A stretch of DNA of 64,000 nt from Ignisphaera sp. (GCA_038831005.1 JAWBKZ010000005.1:88146-152145); one strand, 5' to 3'; counted from the first letter of the stretch, positions 48,831-57,933 are shown. Notes: a model not told the origin generated them from the letters alone. Made by a program: numbers and translations.

Positions 48831-49544
48831 TTATCTTTTGATATATTTTCTGTACTTCTTGGTTAGACTATCTGCCATATATAAGGGATTTGGTAGAGGA
48901 AGCTCCTTATTCCATGTAGCTTTAACAACAGTTAAAGCTTCATCTGGTGTTATTCTATGGCCTACAGATACATATATTTCTCCACTCCATTCAGTCTCGA
49001 TAATGTATCCAGCTTTAATTCCATCAACAACAATTATTTTCTTATTCTCTACAATCACGATATCTCCGTAGAGAATACTTCTAGCTACACCAATTGATGG
49101 TTTTTCTAGAGCTACACCTATATGTGATGCTATACCGAATTTTCTTGGATGTGTAATCCCATGTCCATTAACCATAACTATATCGAAATCAGTACACTTA
49201 TGTATGAGTTCCTTAATCGCTGCAATCATTATTGGTGCTTCTCTAAATGCTAAAAGACCCGGAATATAGGGTACAGCAACATCGCCTACTACAGCAGTAT
49301 GGCACACCTCTCTATTTCTTTTAACGCTATATGCTACAGCAACACCTACACCTATAGACTCTCTATACCCTACATCAACACCTACAATAATCTCTACGGC
49401 TTCTAGAGTAAGAGGCTCAATTCTTACAAAAGTGCTTAAACGTTCTTGTAGAGATTTAGCCCTTGATATATTAAAATCAAGTATACCTATTTTCGTAAAA
49501 TTACACCAGGAATTAATACTATATTCTTTAAGAACTTGTTCCAA
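48831..49544 (-). CDS. nfi: Endonuclease V
   Basis: Cleaves DNA one nucleotide 3' to deoxyinosine; important at high temperature where adenine deaminates. Catalytic Asp57 is in GVDVGY, the DNA-binding wedge in VPYIPGLLAFREAP, and the second metal site in MVNGHGITHPRKFG. 237 aa with a short extra N-terminus. The start appears to be TTG at 49544. It follows the proteasome gene by 13 bp, so it is probably the last gene of the minus-strand run from SerRS. Confidence 0.94.
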   Translation of the reverse strand: MEQVLKEYSINSWCNFTKIGILDFNISRAKSLQERLSTFVRIEPLTLEAVEIIVGVDVGYRESIGVGVAVAYSVKRNREVCHTAVVGDVAVPYIPGLLAFREAPIMIAAIKELIHKCTDFDIVMVNGHGITHPRKFGIASHIGVALEKPSIGVARSILYGDIVIVENKKIIVVDGIKAGYIIETEWSGEIYVSVGHRITPDEALTVVKATWNKELPLPNPLYMADSLTKKYRKYIKR

Positions 49545-49557
49545 ATCATAAAGTTAA

Positions 49558-50178
49558 CTAGGTTAAAGGTATAGTCTTCTCCCTAATACCATTACTAGTA
49601 ATAACAGCTGTATCTATACCATCACCAGAAACAGCATCTCTAGATGCAGCAGCTTTGATAGACTTTATGCACAATTCTTCAGCTTCATCTAGAGTCATAT
49701 TCTTGTTATAGTTACTCTCTATGATACCTATAGCTATAGCTCCCCCAGTACCTACAGCAGCATAATCATCTTCTATCAGCGATCCTATAGGATCAAGAAC
49801 GTAGAGATGATATCCATCAGAATCATATCCAGCAAAGATGATTTCTGATATGAATGGCATAAGCTTATAGCTATAGAGAATAGCTGACAAAAGTTTAGCG
49901 GCAGCTCTAACACTTATCTTTCTTGAAGTTAGTCGCTCTCTATACATAATTTCAGCTACAATTAATCTACTTATAGTCTGCATATCACCGAAAAGACCTG
50001 CTGCAGCCATAGCCATTCTATCGCCTATAACAAAAACCTTCTTACCAACCTTACTGAGAACAAATCCACCGTAACTAACTCTCTTCTCTGCTCCAATAAC
50101 TATACCGTTATTTACCTTTATACCTACAGCTGTTGCGCCTATCATAGCTCTTTCATAAGCCATAGTTGGAGTCACCAT
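49558..50178 (-). CDS. psmB: Proteasome beta subunit, catalytic threonine replaced
   Basis: 20S proteasome beta-type fold: [49 protein letters not shown] strand and [11 protein letters not shown]. The site where the propeptide should be cut reads IGATAVGI, so the nucleophile Thr1 is Ala15 of the precursor and Asp17 of the mature numbering is Glu, while Lys33 remains. The N-terminal alpha-subunit signature is absent, so it is a beta chain. Crenarchaea usually carry two beta genes, one inactive; this fits the structural, non-catalytic one. 206 aa. Confidence 0.88.
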   Translation of the reverse strand: MVTPTMAYERAMIGATAVGIKVNNGIVIGAEKRVSYGGFVLSKVGKKVFVIGDRMAMAAAGLFGDMQTISRLIVAEIMYRERLTSRKISVRAAAKLLSAILYSYKLMPFISEIIFAGYDSDGYHLYVLDPIGSLIEDDYAAVGTGGAIAIGIIESNYNKNMTLDEAEELCIKSIKAAASRDAVSGDGIDTAVITSNGIREKTIPLT

Positions 50179-50279
50179 CTACGATAATAGGGATAGGAAA
50201 TTAAAAATCTATAATAACTTAACATCTGAGCAAATATTATTCAGAGAATTCGTAGAATGTACTCTAAGACAGTATAGTA

Positions 50280-50615
50280 TTACCGTATCTTTTCGGCGGG
50301 ATCATAACCATAGAGAGCTTTAAAAATCTTTCTACCTTCTTCTGTCATTCTCTCTGGCGTCCACTGTGTACTTAAATCAAGTCTTATATTGATATTCTTA
50401 TTTTTGAAGTGCTCCTTGAGCATAGACTCTACCTGATAAACAACTAGATGTGCAATAGGACAGAAAGGTGTTGTGAGCCCTAAGACAACCTCTATATCGG
50501 TATCATTTACATTAACTTCGTAAACTAGACCTAAATCATAGATGTTTATAGGTATCTCTGGATCATAGACGTTTTTGAGTATCTCTATAACTTTCTGTTT
50601 AACTTCATCAATCAT
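50280..50615 (-). CDS. MIP18/DUF59-family iron-sulfur assembly protein
   Basis: 111 aa protein of the SufT/MIP18 group, involved in iron-sulfur cluster delivery. VKQKVIEILKNVYDPEIPIN then IYDLGLVYEV is the family hallmark, and the conserved Cys is in LTTPFCPIAH. The C-terminal STQWTPERMTEEGRK helix is also typical. It lies between hexulose-phosphate synthase (88 bp) and the proteasome gene (101 bp), same strand. Confidence 0.9.
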   Translation of the reverse strand: MIDEVKQKVIEILKNVYDPEIPINIYDLGLVYEVNVNDTDIEVVLGLTTPFCPIAHLVVYQVESMLKEHFKNKNINIRLDLSTQWTPERMTEEGRKIFKALYGYDPAEKIR

Positions 50616-50703
50616 CCTCTAATCACTTAACACCTCTATTACCTATTATCTGAATACTCTTAAAGAATTTTAGGTTTAACGTATGTGAAGCAATTCGCAG
50701 GTT

Positions 50704-51381
50704 TTAGAGAGATTTCAGTATATTTAGAGCTGCTAGAGTAGCTTTATAGGGATCAGGATCTCGTGTTATAGCTGAACCTATCACTATTATTCTTGCTCCA
50801 TGAGATACGAACATCCCCACTTCATGAGGTTTGATGCCTCCTGCAACCATAACAATAACATCGCTCGCCGCCACCTCTGCCACTTCCTTGAGTAGTTCTC
50901 TAGCTGTTAAACCTCGTTTCTTCTGCACATCTACCCCTAGATGCATAGCCACAACATCTACACCAAGTTCTGCTAATCTTAGTGCTTTATCGACAGGATT
51001 GGGAGTATAGATCATGTCTACTATTAGAGCTGAACCATACCTTCTGCACAGATTTAGCGCATCTTGAACAACATCTTCATCAACTATACCGAGTAACGTA
51101 ACACCATCAACACCTTTGCTAAGGTATGCTGAAAACTCTAGTTCTGTTGCATCAACAGTCTTCAAGTCAACAATAACTAAGTTGTTTTTGGATACATCCT
51201 TGATTCTATCTAGAGCTAAGAAACCAAAGGTCTTAACTAGAGGAGTCCCTATCTCAACTATATGTGCGCCAGCATCAACAACTCTTGTAGCTACTCTCAG
51301 CGCCTCCTCTAGGTCTACGAAATCCAGAGCTACCTGGAGAAGAGGCTTTTTACGGGCTTCTTCAACTAATCTAGATTTCAT
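50704..51381 (-). CDS. hps: 3-hexulose-6-phosphate synthase
   Basis: OMP-decarboxylase-fold aldolase of the ribulose monophosphate pathway. In archaea without the oxidative pentose pathway it runs in reverse, releasing ribulose 5-phosphate and formaldehyde from hexulose 6-phosphate. LLQVALDFVDLEEAL, IVDLKTVDATELE (catalytic Asp-Lys-Asp) and AMHLGVDVQ, then VAGGIKP are diagnostic; OMP decarboxylase would differ at these. 225 aa, not fused to the isomerase PHI. Its ATG overlaps the SerRS stop by 4 bp (ATGA), so it is translated with it. Confidence 0.88.
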   Translation of the reverse strand: MKSRLVEEARKKPLLQVALDFVDLEEALRVATRVVDAGAHIVEIGTPLVKTFGFLALDRIKDVSKNNLVIVDLKTVDATELEFSAYLSKGVDGVTLLGIVDEDVVQDALNLCRRYGSALIVDMIYTPNPVDKALRLAELGVDVVAMHLGVDVQKKRGLTARELLKEVAEVAASDVIVMVAGGIKPHEVGMFVSHGARIIVIGSAITRDPDPYKATLAALNILKSL

Positions 51382-52976
51382 CTCTTATACCCTATACTCG
51401 TGTCTATCTGCTGAAGGAATTCTTTACCTTCTTTAGTTTTTGGATAAGTAATCGTTAATATGGATTTCGGAAATGATTTACGCTTAACATATTCTAGATA
51501 CTTTTTAGGCCAGCTAGATGGATCAAAACCTTTTTGAGCTAGAAGTGCTATAAGCCATCTCTCACTTCCAAAACCTGAGCACCCGGTCCATAGAGTTTCA
51601 TCCTTATTGTGCTTTATTCTAAATGATTGTGTGAACTTTGTTCCGTGTATAGATATGTTGCCTACCTCTAGCCAATTCTTGTTCTCTTCTCTATCACCTC
51701 TGTATGGAAGCCATACCTCTATATCTACTGTACCAGGTCTATCTATATCTATCTCGATTTTCTCTTCAACTATACCACTGTGTTCATAAAACCATGGAGT
51801 TACCCAAGCGAATCTCCACTCAAGATCTAGAACCTTGTCTAAGAAGTATTCGTATCTATCTAAAAGCTTATTCCTGATATCTATAACTTGCTCAGGTTTT
51901 CCAAGCCAAACAACTTCTATTCTATGAAACTCTATAACTCGCTCTATACCGTGTATGCCACCAGCTTCCCACCTAAATGAGGGTCCACTCATATCGTACC
52001 ACTTAACGGGTAGCAGGTTATCATCTAATATTTCGTTCTCAAAGAACCAGTAGAAAGGTTCGCACTGAGCGAAACATAGAAAATATGATGGTGGTTCTAC
52101 ATATTTTTGTAATTCTTTTGGTGGTGCCTCGTCCATTACAGTCATGTAGTCTATTAATGGTTCGAATTCAGATATATTGTAGCTCTTAGGTAGAGAAGCG
52201 AAAACCATGGAGTTTATAACGCCTTTGAGATGTCCTGTCCTTAAACCTACATCAAGTGGATACATCTTCGGGAACACGGCTTCTTCGAAACCCAGGGGCT
52301 TGATAACCTCGTCTAGGAATAGTTCTTTAAGCGAGTTAAGTAGATGTGTAAGTGGTGGAGTATAGATCCATTGACCTATGGAGGTTCTCTTAATCCATCC
52401 AATTTCTTCGAGAATCTTGTTCGGATCTTCGTAGAATAGAACTGGCTTAGTAGAGCTCTTCTTAAGTAGAATCCAATGTTCGGCTTTACCACCCCACCTA
52501 TATCTCTTTTCTTTTTCCTCTATAAGTCTAAGAAGTCTAAGGAATATAGGTTTCTTAAGATCACTTTCAAATAAATCGTTAAGTTCAACGATAGTTTTTC
52601 CTTCCTCAGAATAAACTTTTTTTATGAATGGAAGAGATATGGATACTGATATAATACCATCGAGAAGTATCTTGGGTTCAGCAAGTTTTAGATTCCTCAC
52701 ACCAATCTTATAGTTTCTCCCGAGTATAGAAGAAAGAACATTTTTTATTCTGAGTGAAGCTTCATCGATACGTACCTTAGAACCTGTATTCAATTTTATG
52801 ACTAGTTTATCTTCACTAATCTCGAAACTGTCTATATTGGCTGCTTCATTTGGATCTTTTGTACCCTTCTTAAGGTAGTCATTATTGAGATACTCAATAG
52901 CTTTTTCTATATCACCCTTAGCTTCCATAGGCAGAGCTTTACTAAATACTATCTCAAGCGTTCCTACTATCCTCAT
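51378..52976 (-). CDS. serS: Seryl-tRNA synthetase, type 2 (methanogen-type, zinc-dependent)
   Basis: Class II synthetase charging tRNA-Ser, of the rare type otherwise described from methanogens. The type-2 N-terminal tRNA-binding domain (about 1-170, with SILGRNYKIGVR and GGKAEHWILLKK) is followed by the catalytic core: FAQCEPFYW, MSGPSFRWEAGGIHGIERV, EFHRIEVVWLG and WTGCSGFGSERW. The three zinc ligands that recognise serine are Cys305, Glu354 and Cys466, all present. 532 aa, near the type-2 length of about 500. It heads a minus-strand run and overlaps hps by 4 bp. Confidence 0.88.
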   Translation of the reverse strand: MRIVGTLEIVFSKALPMEAKGDIEKAIEYLNNDYLKKGTKDPNEAANIDSFEISEDKLVIKLNTGSKVRIDEASLRIKNVLSSILGRNYKIGVRNLKLAEPKILLDGIISVSISLPFIKKVYSEEGKTIVELNDLFESDLKKPIFLRLLRLIEEKEKRYRWGGKAEHWILLKKSSTKPVLFYEDPNKILEEIGWIKRTSIGQWIYTPPLTHLLNSLKELFLDEVIKPLGFEEAVFPKMYPLDVGLRTGHLKGVINSMVFASLPKSYNISEFEPLIDYMTVMDEAPPKELQKYVEPPSYFLCFAQCEPFYWFFENEILDDNLLPVKWYDMSGPSFRWEAGGIHGIERVIEFHRIEVVWLGKPEQVIDIRNKLLDRYEYFLDKVLDLEWRFAWVTPWFYEHSGIVEEKIEIDIDRPGTVDIEVWLPYRGDREENKNWLEVGNISIHGTKFTQSFRIKHNKDETLWTGCSGFGSERWLIALLAQKGFDPSSWPKKYLEYVKRKSFPKSILTITYPKTKEGKEFLQQIDTSIGYKR

Positions 52977-53042
52977 AGCTATTCACATTACAAGATAAAT
53001 AGAGGAATAAATGCAATATAAGCTTAATGCATAAGATACACG

Positions 53043-53855
53043 ATGAGTAAAGTTATATATCTGATGCTCAATAGGATAGTAAAACAGGATCCTGATGTGA
53101 AACCAATGGATATTTACGAAAGGTATGATCGACAAATCATGATTTTTGGTCTCGAAGGCCAGAAGAAGCTATCTAACTCTAGTGTAGCTGTAGTAGGTGC
53201 TGGTGGACTTGGTTCCCCGGCTATACTTTATTTAGTTGCTGCTGGTGTAGGTAGGATGTACGTTATTGATAGAGATGCTGTATCGATTTCAGACCTAAAT
53301 AGACAGATACTGTATACTGAAAACGATATAGGTAGAAAGAAAGCTGATGTTGTATGCGAGAGAATCATGAGATTGAATAGCGCTATTGAAGTATTGTGCA
53401 AAGATGAAGAATTCAATGAATCTAATGGTAGAGAAATAGTCAAAGATGTTGATATAGTGATTGATGCTGTCGATAATTGGGAGACCAGATACATAATAAA
53501 CAAGTTATGTGTTGAGCTAAAGAAGCCTCTCGTTCATGCTGGTATAATTGGTTGGTATGGTCAAGCTACAACAATTATACCGGGTAGAACTCCCTGTCTA
53601 TCATGCATAATACCCAAACCCTCACCTAAGAAGAAGATACCAGTCATAGGTGTGACACCAGGGGTTCTCGGTGTAATTGAGGCAGCTGAAGCAATAAAAT
53701 ATCTTCTCGGTACAATTCCTTCATTACTAAACAAGCTTCTCATAGTAGATCTTCTCTATATGGAGTTTAGGACTGTAGAAATTAAAAGGAATACACAGTG
53801 CCCTGTATGTGGAATGCTTAAGAACGATGAAACAGTTAGAGAGCATGATATGTAG
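53043..53855 (+). CDS. E1-like adenylyltransferase (MoeB/ThiF/UbaA family)
   Basis: Activates the C-terminus of a ubiquitin-like sulfur carrier (MoaD, ThiS or SAMP type) with ATP. VVGAGGLGSPA at 51-61 is the nucleotide loop, DLNRQILY holds the catalytic Arg, and the zinc-binding CxxC pairs are CLSC and CPVC near the end. 270 aa, no rhodanese domain. A 22-residue leader precedes the usual MDIYERYDRQ opening, so residue 22 (Met) may be the true start. Convergent with the M28 peptidase gene, 2 bp apart. Confidence 0.9.
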   Translation: MSKVIYLMLNRIVKQDPDVKPMDIYERYDRQIMIFGLEGQKKLSNSSVAVVGAGGLGSPAILYLVAAGVGRMYVIDRDAVSISDLNRQILYTENDIGRKKADVVCERIMRLNSAIEVLCKDEEFNESNGREIVKDVDIVIDAVDNWETRYIINKLCVELKKPLVHAGIIGWYGQATTIIPGRTPCLSCIIPKPSPKKKIPVIGVTPGVLGVIEAAEAIKYLLGTIPSLLNKLLIVDLLYMEFRTVEIKRNTQCPVCGMLKNDETVREHDM

Positions 53856-53857
53856 GG

Positions 53858-55588
53858 TTATTCTCGGTCCTTCTCTATAGCACCTATTCTGTAGAGATAG
53901 TTGAGTATCTTCTTAATATCTCTGAACGCTATTGATCTTCTATAGTCTTGCTCTATATGTCTAGCAATATCATAGATGTTCATGGATTTTATCGAAAGAA
54001 TCAACGGTATGTATCTAGTGAACAGATGATACATAAACTTGTTCTCTATATCATTCATTATGTTTAAAGTATCTTCAAAACCTATGTGGGTATAGAGATG
54101 TCTCACAGATATAACACCTTTAGGTGCTATATATCTATAGATAGCTGTGTCTTCAAGATCCTCAAACTTCTCAGATGTGACATCCTCTTTCTCTTGTTTT
54201 AATTCTCTATAACTCTCCATAATATATGTATACATATTTTCAATACTCTTCTTTGTAGATTCGCTTAACTGATTTGAAGATTGTACATATATGGCTACAC
54301 CTATGGCTATCGATATATATGAGGTTATATCTGGATCAAATTTATCTATAGTATCCATATCTGTATGATAGTAGATATCTGGCCACTGATTGATCATTAC
54401 TGATGGTATTTGGAACTGGAGATAAATATCATGATCGCTTCCACTATCGTAAGGTACTACATCGAATCTATATGATATCGTCTTTATAGATGATGAGAAT
54501 GTCGAGACTTTAGAGAGGCTATAGTTCAGTAGCTTCAGCATCAAACCTTCGTATAACTTGTTCGATAAAATTTTGGGAGGAGATATGAAGTGAAGTGTGG
54601 AGTTCGTTATCCATTGTTTTTCTCCAATCATATCGAGATTTACACTGAATTCTATATTGCTAGATTTTGTTTTTTCAAGCAGGTATGGAAGTGAGCCATA
54701 GTATTCAGGAAACAGAACAAACGCTATTTTTCTGTACCTCGGATAGCTAATACTATCTTTATTGAGCGCTCTATTAATTGCTTTAGCGAGCTCTATAAGT
54801 GCTACTACGCCACTAACATTATCGTTAACTGTTCCAGCAGGATGACATATATGTGCATATGCATGAATTTCTCTTTCTCCATCACCTAGCGATAGCTCAA
54901 GTACTGGTATATATGCTTCTGCTCTAAAGCTAGATTCTACATATATTCTTGCAATAACTTTATACCCCTTCTCTATACTGTTAATGATATGTATAGCGGC
55001 ATGTCTAGATATCGATGTAGCTGGCGCTCTACATGTTTCTGTGTCTTCTCTAGACAGAAAGAGTCCTATGTATGGTACAGCTTCCTCATGAGCATCTTTC
55101 TTAAAGAATATGAATCCAGAAGCTCCGAATCTACAACCAGTTCTATAAACTATGTATGGAGACCCATAACTTAAGACTATTCTACCATCAACATTTCTGT
55201 ACCTATTAAGATCAAGACCATCAGCCACATAAACAACTTCTGCTTCTACGTCACCTCTAGGGCTATGAGCGACTACAGCTGTTTTAGATGATAGGAATTT
55301 ACTTAACATTTTATGTTTTGGTTTGACTATAGATGTGAATCCATCTTCTATATCCCATCCAACGATATCGTAATGAGTGCCATAATGTTCACCATAACTG
55401 AATCTATATGTCCTCATCTCAAAGTTCTCTAGATCAAGAAGGTTCTTAGCTACATAGTCTACAGCTTTTTCAAGCTCATTACTTCCTTGGATTCGATGAA
55501 ATCTAGATATAGATGAGGCCATCCATAGAAGTTCTTGTTTAGAGTAGAAAGATTCTAGAGCACTATATATACCACTAATGTTAACCAT
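53858..55588 (-). CDS. M28-type aminopeptidase-like protein with a C-terminal helical/winged-helix region
   Basis: 576 aa soluble zinc-peptidase fold. Likely metal ligands and catalytic residues are His249, Asp256, Glu295 (FPEYYGS), Asp319 (VNLDMIG) and His408 (DIYYHTDMD). Between residues 85 and 220 is an inserted PA-like domain. After residue 440 comes a 130-residue Lys/Glu-rich helical part ending in a winged-helix-like segment (IEQDYRRSIAFRDIKKILNY). The layout resembles the uncharacterised DUF2172/DUF4910 aminopeptidase-like group. No signal peptide, so cytoplasmic. Substrate unknown. Upstream in the same direction are the PqqD-like gene and SSB. Confidence 0.75.
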   Translation of the reverse strand: MVNISGIYSALESFYSKQELLWMASSISRFHRIQGSNELEKAVDYVAKNLLDLENFEMRTYRFSYGEHYGTHYDIVGWDIEDGFTSIVKPKHKMLSKFLSSKTAVVAHSPRGDVEAEVVYVADGLDLNRYRNVDGRIVLSYGSPYIVYRTGCRFGASGFIFFKKDAHEEAVPYIGLFLSREDTETCRAPATSISRHAAIHIINSIEKGYKVIARIYVESSFRAEAYIPVLELSLGDGEREIHAYAHICHPAGTVNDNVSGVVALIELAKAINRALNKDSISYPRYRKIAFVLFPEYYGSLPYLLEKTKSSNIEFSVNLDMIGEKQWITNSTLHFISPPKILSNKLYEGLMLKLLNYSLSKVSTFSSSIKTISYRFDVVPYDSGSDHDIYLQFQIPSVMINQWPDIYYHTDMDTIDKFDPDITSYISIAIGVAIYVQSSNQLSESTKKSIENMYTYIMESYRELKQEKEDVTSEKFEDLEDTAIYRYIAPKGVISVRHLYTHIGFEDTLNIMNDIENKFMYHLFTRYIPLILSIKSMNIYDIARHIEQDYRRSIAFRDIKKILNYLYRIGAIEKDRE

Positions 55589-55735
55589 GATATAGTCTCG
55601 CCTCTGCCAAATGAGTTACTAAATTGATGAAGATACACTAAAGCTATAAACCGTTAGTAACTCGTATAGTATATCGGTATCGGATAAAAAATTAGCAAAA
55701 GAGAGTTTGAGTATATGAAGGATTTGATTTCATGT

Positions 55736-56023
55736 CTATACTTTCTCTAGTAGTTCAGCTTCAATAAGTCTATCCACAATATCTATAACAGCATTATATA
55801 CGGTATCTATATCTAGTCCTTCAACATTAGTCATTATGTCTTCAACTATGTGACCAATACTTGTTTCTCCATCGCAATGCGACCATATGTAATACACGAT
55901 AGGTGCTAATGCATATGCCTTCTCTTCATTTACAGCAACTATAAACTCATCTTTATCTACTCCTACTTCAACACCCTTCTTCCTATACATTTCATTCCAT
56001 CTAGGTTTTGATTCTTCATCCAT
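55736..56023 (-). CDS. PqqD-like small protein
   Basis: 95 aa. The segment KDEFIVAVNEEKAYALAPIV, then YYIWSHCDGETSIGHIVEDI and a final IVDRLIEAELLEK, matches the PqqD pattern: a small winged-helix that in RiPP pathways binds leader peptides (RRE). No radical SAM or precursor peptide gene adjoins it. It starts 7 bp after the SSB gene and so is co-transcribed with it. Stand-alone PqqD-like proteins of this sort have no established role in archaea. Confidence 0.75.
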   Translation of the reverse strand: MDEESKPRWNEMYRKKGVEVGVDKDEFIVAVNEEKAYALAPIVYYIWSHCDGETSIGHIVEDIMTNVEGLDIDTVYNAVIDIVDRLIEAELLEKV

Positions 56024-56030
56024 GACCTAT

Positions 56031-56456
56031 TCACCTAAACCTTCTACCACCACGTCCTCTTCCTTCTCCTCTTCTAAAAGATCTTCTTTCAGGTTGATAA
56101 CCTTCAGAAGATTTAGGCGCATCTTCAGGTATAGACTCTGCTGGAGGAAGATTTTCATCTGGAACCTTATCTATACTACTGTTCTTACCAGCGTTAAGTT
56201 GTACTTCTCCTTTGAATGACGTTACCCAGGCATTCCTTATAGACACAGTGTCTCCAGAAGCAAGAGATGCTGCTTTCGCACCCCATAAAACTAGCTTCAC
56301 TCTACCACTTTCGTCACCAACAATATATTCTCCAAGAGTTCTTACACCAGCTTTCGTATTGATTGTTCTTACACCAAGATTTTCCAGAACCCTTACTTCA
56401 ACATTTACGTTCTCCATTCCTGGTTTAAGGTTTATTATCTTTGTTTTTTCTGACAT
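56031..56456 (-). CDS. ssb: Single-stranded DNA-binding protein, crenarchaeal OB-fold type
   Basis: 141 aa single-OB-fold protein like Sulfolobus SSB. MENVNVEVRVLENLGVRTI, GEYIVGDESGRVKLVLWG and GDTVSIRNAWVTSFKGEVQL form the barrel (residues 12-95); the tail is flexible and ends in an Arg/Gly-rich stretch (RRGEGRGRGGRRFR) that probably contacts nucleic acid or partners. Unlike bacterial SSB, the tail is basic rather than acidic at the tip. First gene of the pair with the PqqD-like protein. Confidence 0.92.
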   Translation of the reverse strand: MSEKTKIINLKPGMENVNVEVRVLENLGVRTINTKAGVRTLGEYIVGDESGRVKLVLWGAKAASLASGDTVSIRNAWVTSFKGEVQLNAGKNSSIDKVPDENLPPAESIPEDAPKSSEGYQPERRSFRRGEGRGRGGRRFR

Positions 56457-56600
56457 TCAAATCGAACCGAAGATTTGGTTGATTTCTCTTTGTTCTGGAA
56501 GTTTATAAATATATATGCTGTGAGAGATTCGATGGTTAGAGGAATTGAATAACTTATGGAGTAAACAGTTTTGTGTTTTCAGTAACTATGGATTTTTAGT

Positions 56601-57252
56601 ATGCGTATAGAGACTTTAAGATCTTTAGCTAACGCTACAGATTCTGACTGCATAGTGATTATGGTTGCACCAAATGTACTCTTTATAGCTAAAGTTGATG
56701 CAAATCAATATGACACAATAATTGCATATAGATGGACCACTAATGAATATAAAATACTTGCCCCTATTGATGCTAAGGAGAACCTTTCCATATCTCTTCA
56801 AGGTAGATGTAATATAGTTTACTACTCATTTAATTTGCATGAGAAAGAAGGTTACGTAATAGGTAGAGACTTTGAGAAGATATTGATAGTTTTTGAAATC
56901 TTTTATAGGACTTAATCTTAATACAGAAATACATGCACCATTTAAATACATTGACTTAGCTCTAGCTCGAATACTTCACAAGTATTGGAAAATAAGAGAT
57001 GCAACTAAATCACTAATGTTTATAAGAGCTAAAAAGAGTCGTGAAGATCTAGAGAACATAGCTGATGTATCTAGATCTATTCTAAATATTTTGAGAGTTA
57101 CAAGGATTTCAAAACAATAATGTAATTTAAGAATATTTCAAGCATGTGGCTAAAATTGTTGATGCAACTTGTATCGAACCTTTGTCTGTTTCTAGAGATA
57201 TCGTTTCGATCTATGCATGCATAAAGAAATGTAATATAAAGATTGGGCTTTA
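56601..57252 (+). pseudogene. Degraded or frameshifted gene of unknown family
   Basis: Three consecutive open stretches join smoothly in changing frames: 56601-56893 (LRSLANATDSDCIVIMVAPN, then a beta-rich part), 56893-57120 (IHAPFKYIDLALARILHKYW and a helical part) and 57131-57252 (KHVAKIVDATCIEPLSVSRD). The frame moves by +1 each time. Each piece has protein-like composition, and together they would give about 210 residues. I do not recognise the family. It may instead be two or three small overlapping genes (the second would start at TTG 56893), but the lack of proper ribosome sites for the later parts argues for one broken gene. Confidence 0.5.
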
Positions 57253-57260
57253 AGGTGTCC

Positions 57261-57443
57261 ATGACATTGAATGAGGATATCAAAAGATTCATCGAGGTCG
57301 TTAATGATGTTCTCGAGAAATTGCTTGAAAACGCTGTTATAGGAAGTAGGTGCGATGATATTTACAGAATATTTAGAATAGATTCGTATAGCGGAAGGAA
57401 TGTGTGTATAGATGTTATGTGGTGTAGGTGCAGAGGTATGTGA
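57261..57443 (+). CDS. Small ORF of unknown function, 60 aa
   Basis: ATG 57261 (an in-frame TTG lies at 57243). An amphipathic first half (LNEDIKRFIEVVNDVLEKLL) is followed by a Cys-containing end with MWCRCRGM. AAGGTG lies three bases before the ATG, close for a ribosome site. It follows the degraded locus directly and could be its last fragment. Real but weak candidate. Confidence 0.35.
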   Translation: MTLNEDIKRFIEVVNDVLEKLLENAVIGSRCDDIYRIFRIDSYSGRNVCIDVMWCRCRGM

Positions 57444-57575
57444 GTATCTCTCGGATTCTGTATGGTTATTGTACTCTAGATAATGGTATGACTTTAATGA
57501 TTAATGCTATGTTGAGGAAACTTATATATGTAACCTAAACTTGTTATCGTTAAAGTAGGTGTTGTGGTGATATAG

Positions 57576-57809
57576 ATGGATGATAAAGAATCTACAAGTA
57601 TGTCTGTAAGTGAGAAAAAAGCATCTATAGATCTAAACAAATTAGGACAGGCATTCATAGTGTACGATGGAGCTACAGATACTCTACATGTAACCTTATC
57701 TGATGAAGAAGCTGATGAAGTTGTATTACTTGAAAATGGAGTTATAGTTCAATTAAAAAAAGGAGCTGTTATAGGGTTCTCTATACCAAATGTAATGAGG
57801 TATGGCTAG
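57576..57809 (+). CDS. Small conserved-type protein, DUF2283-like
   Basis: 77 aa. After a polar N-terminus the core FIVYDGATDTLHVTLSDEEA, then VVLLENGVIVQLKKGAVIGF resembles DUF2283, small beta-rich proteins of unknown function where the pattern is Y-D-x-x-x-D-x-L-x-V and a late hydrophobic G-I/F-x-I/N stretch. GGTGAT precedes the ATG by a few bases and a TATA-like CTTATATAT lies about 50 bp upstream. Confidence 0.65.
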   Translation: MDDKESTSMSVSEKKASIDLNKLGQAFIVYDGATDTLHVTLSDEEADEVVLLENGVIVQLKKGAVIGFSIPNVMRYG

Positions 57810-57933
57810 ACTTTAACGTTTCTTCATAGTGTTATCTATCTTCTGAATCTGTTAAAAAATATGTGAAATGTCATATAAACTATTAACATTTTTAAACCTT
57901 AACAACCTAGATTAGCTATAGGTATTGGGTTGT

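Noticed and set aside
49558..50178. Proteasome alpha subunit.
   Set aside because: No alpha-type N-terminal helix signature, and the [11 protein letters not shown] end and short N-terminus are beta-type.
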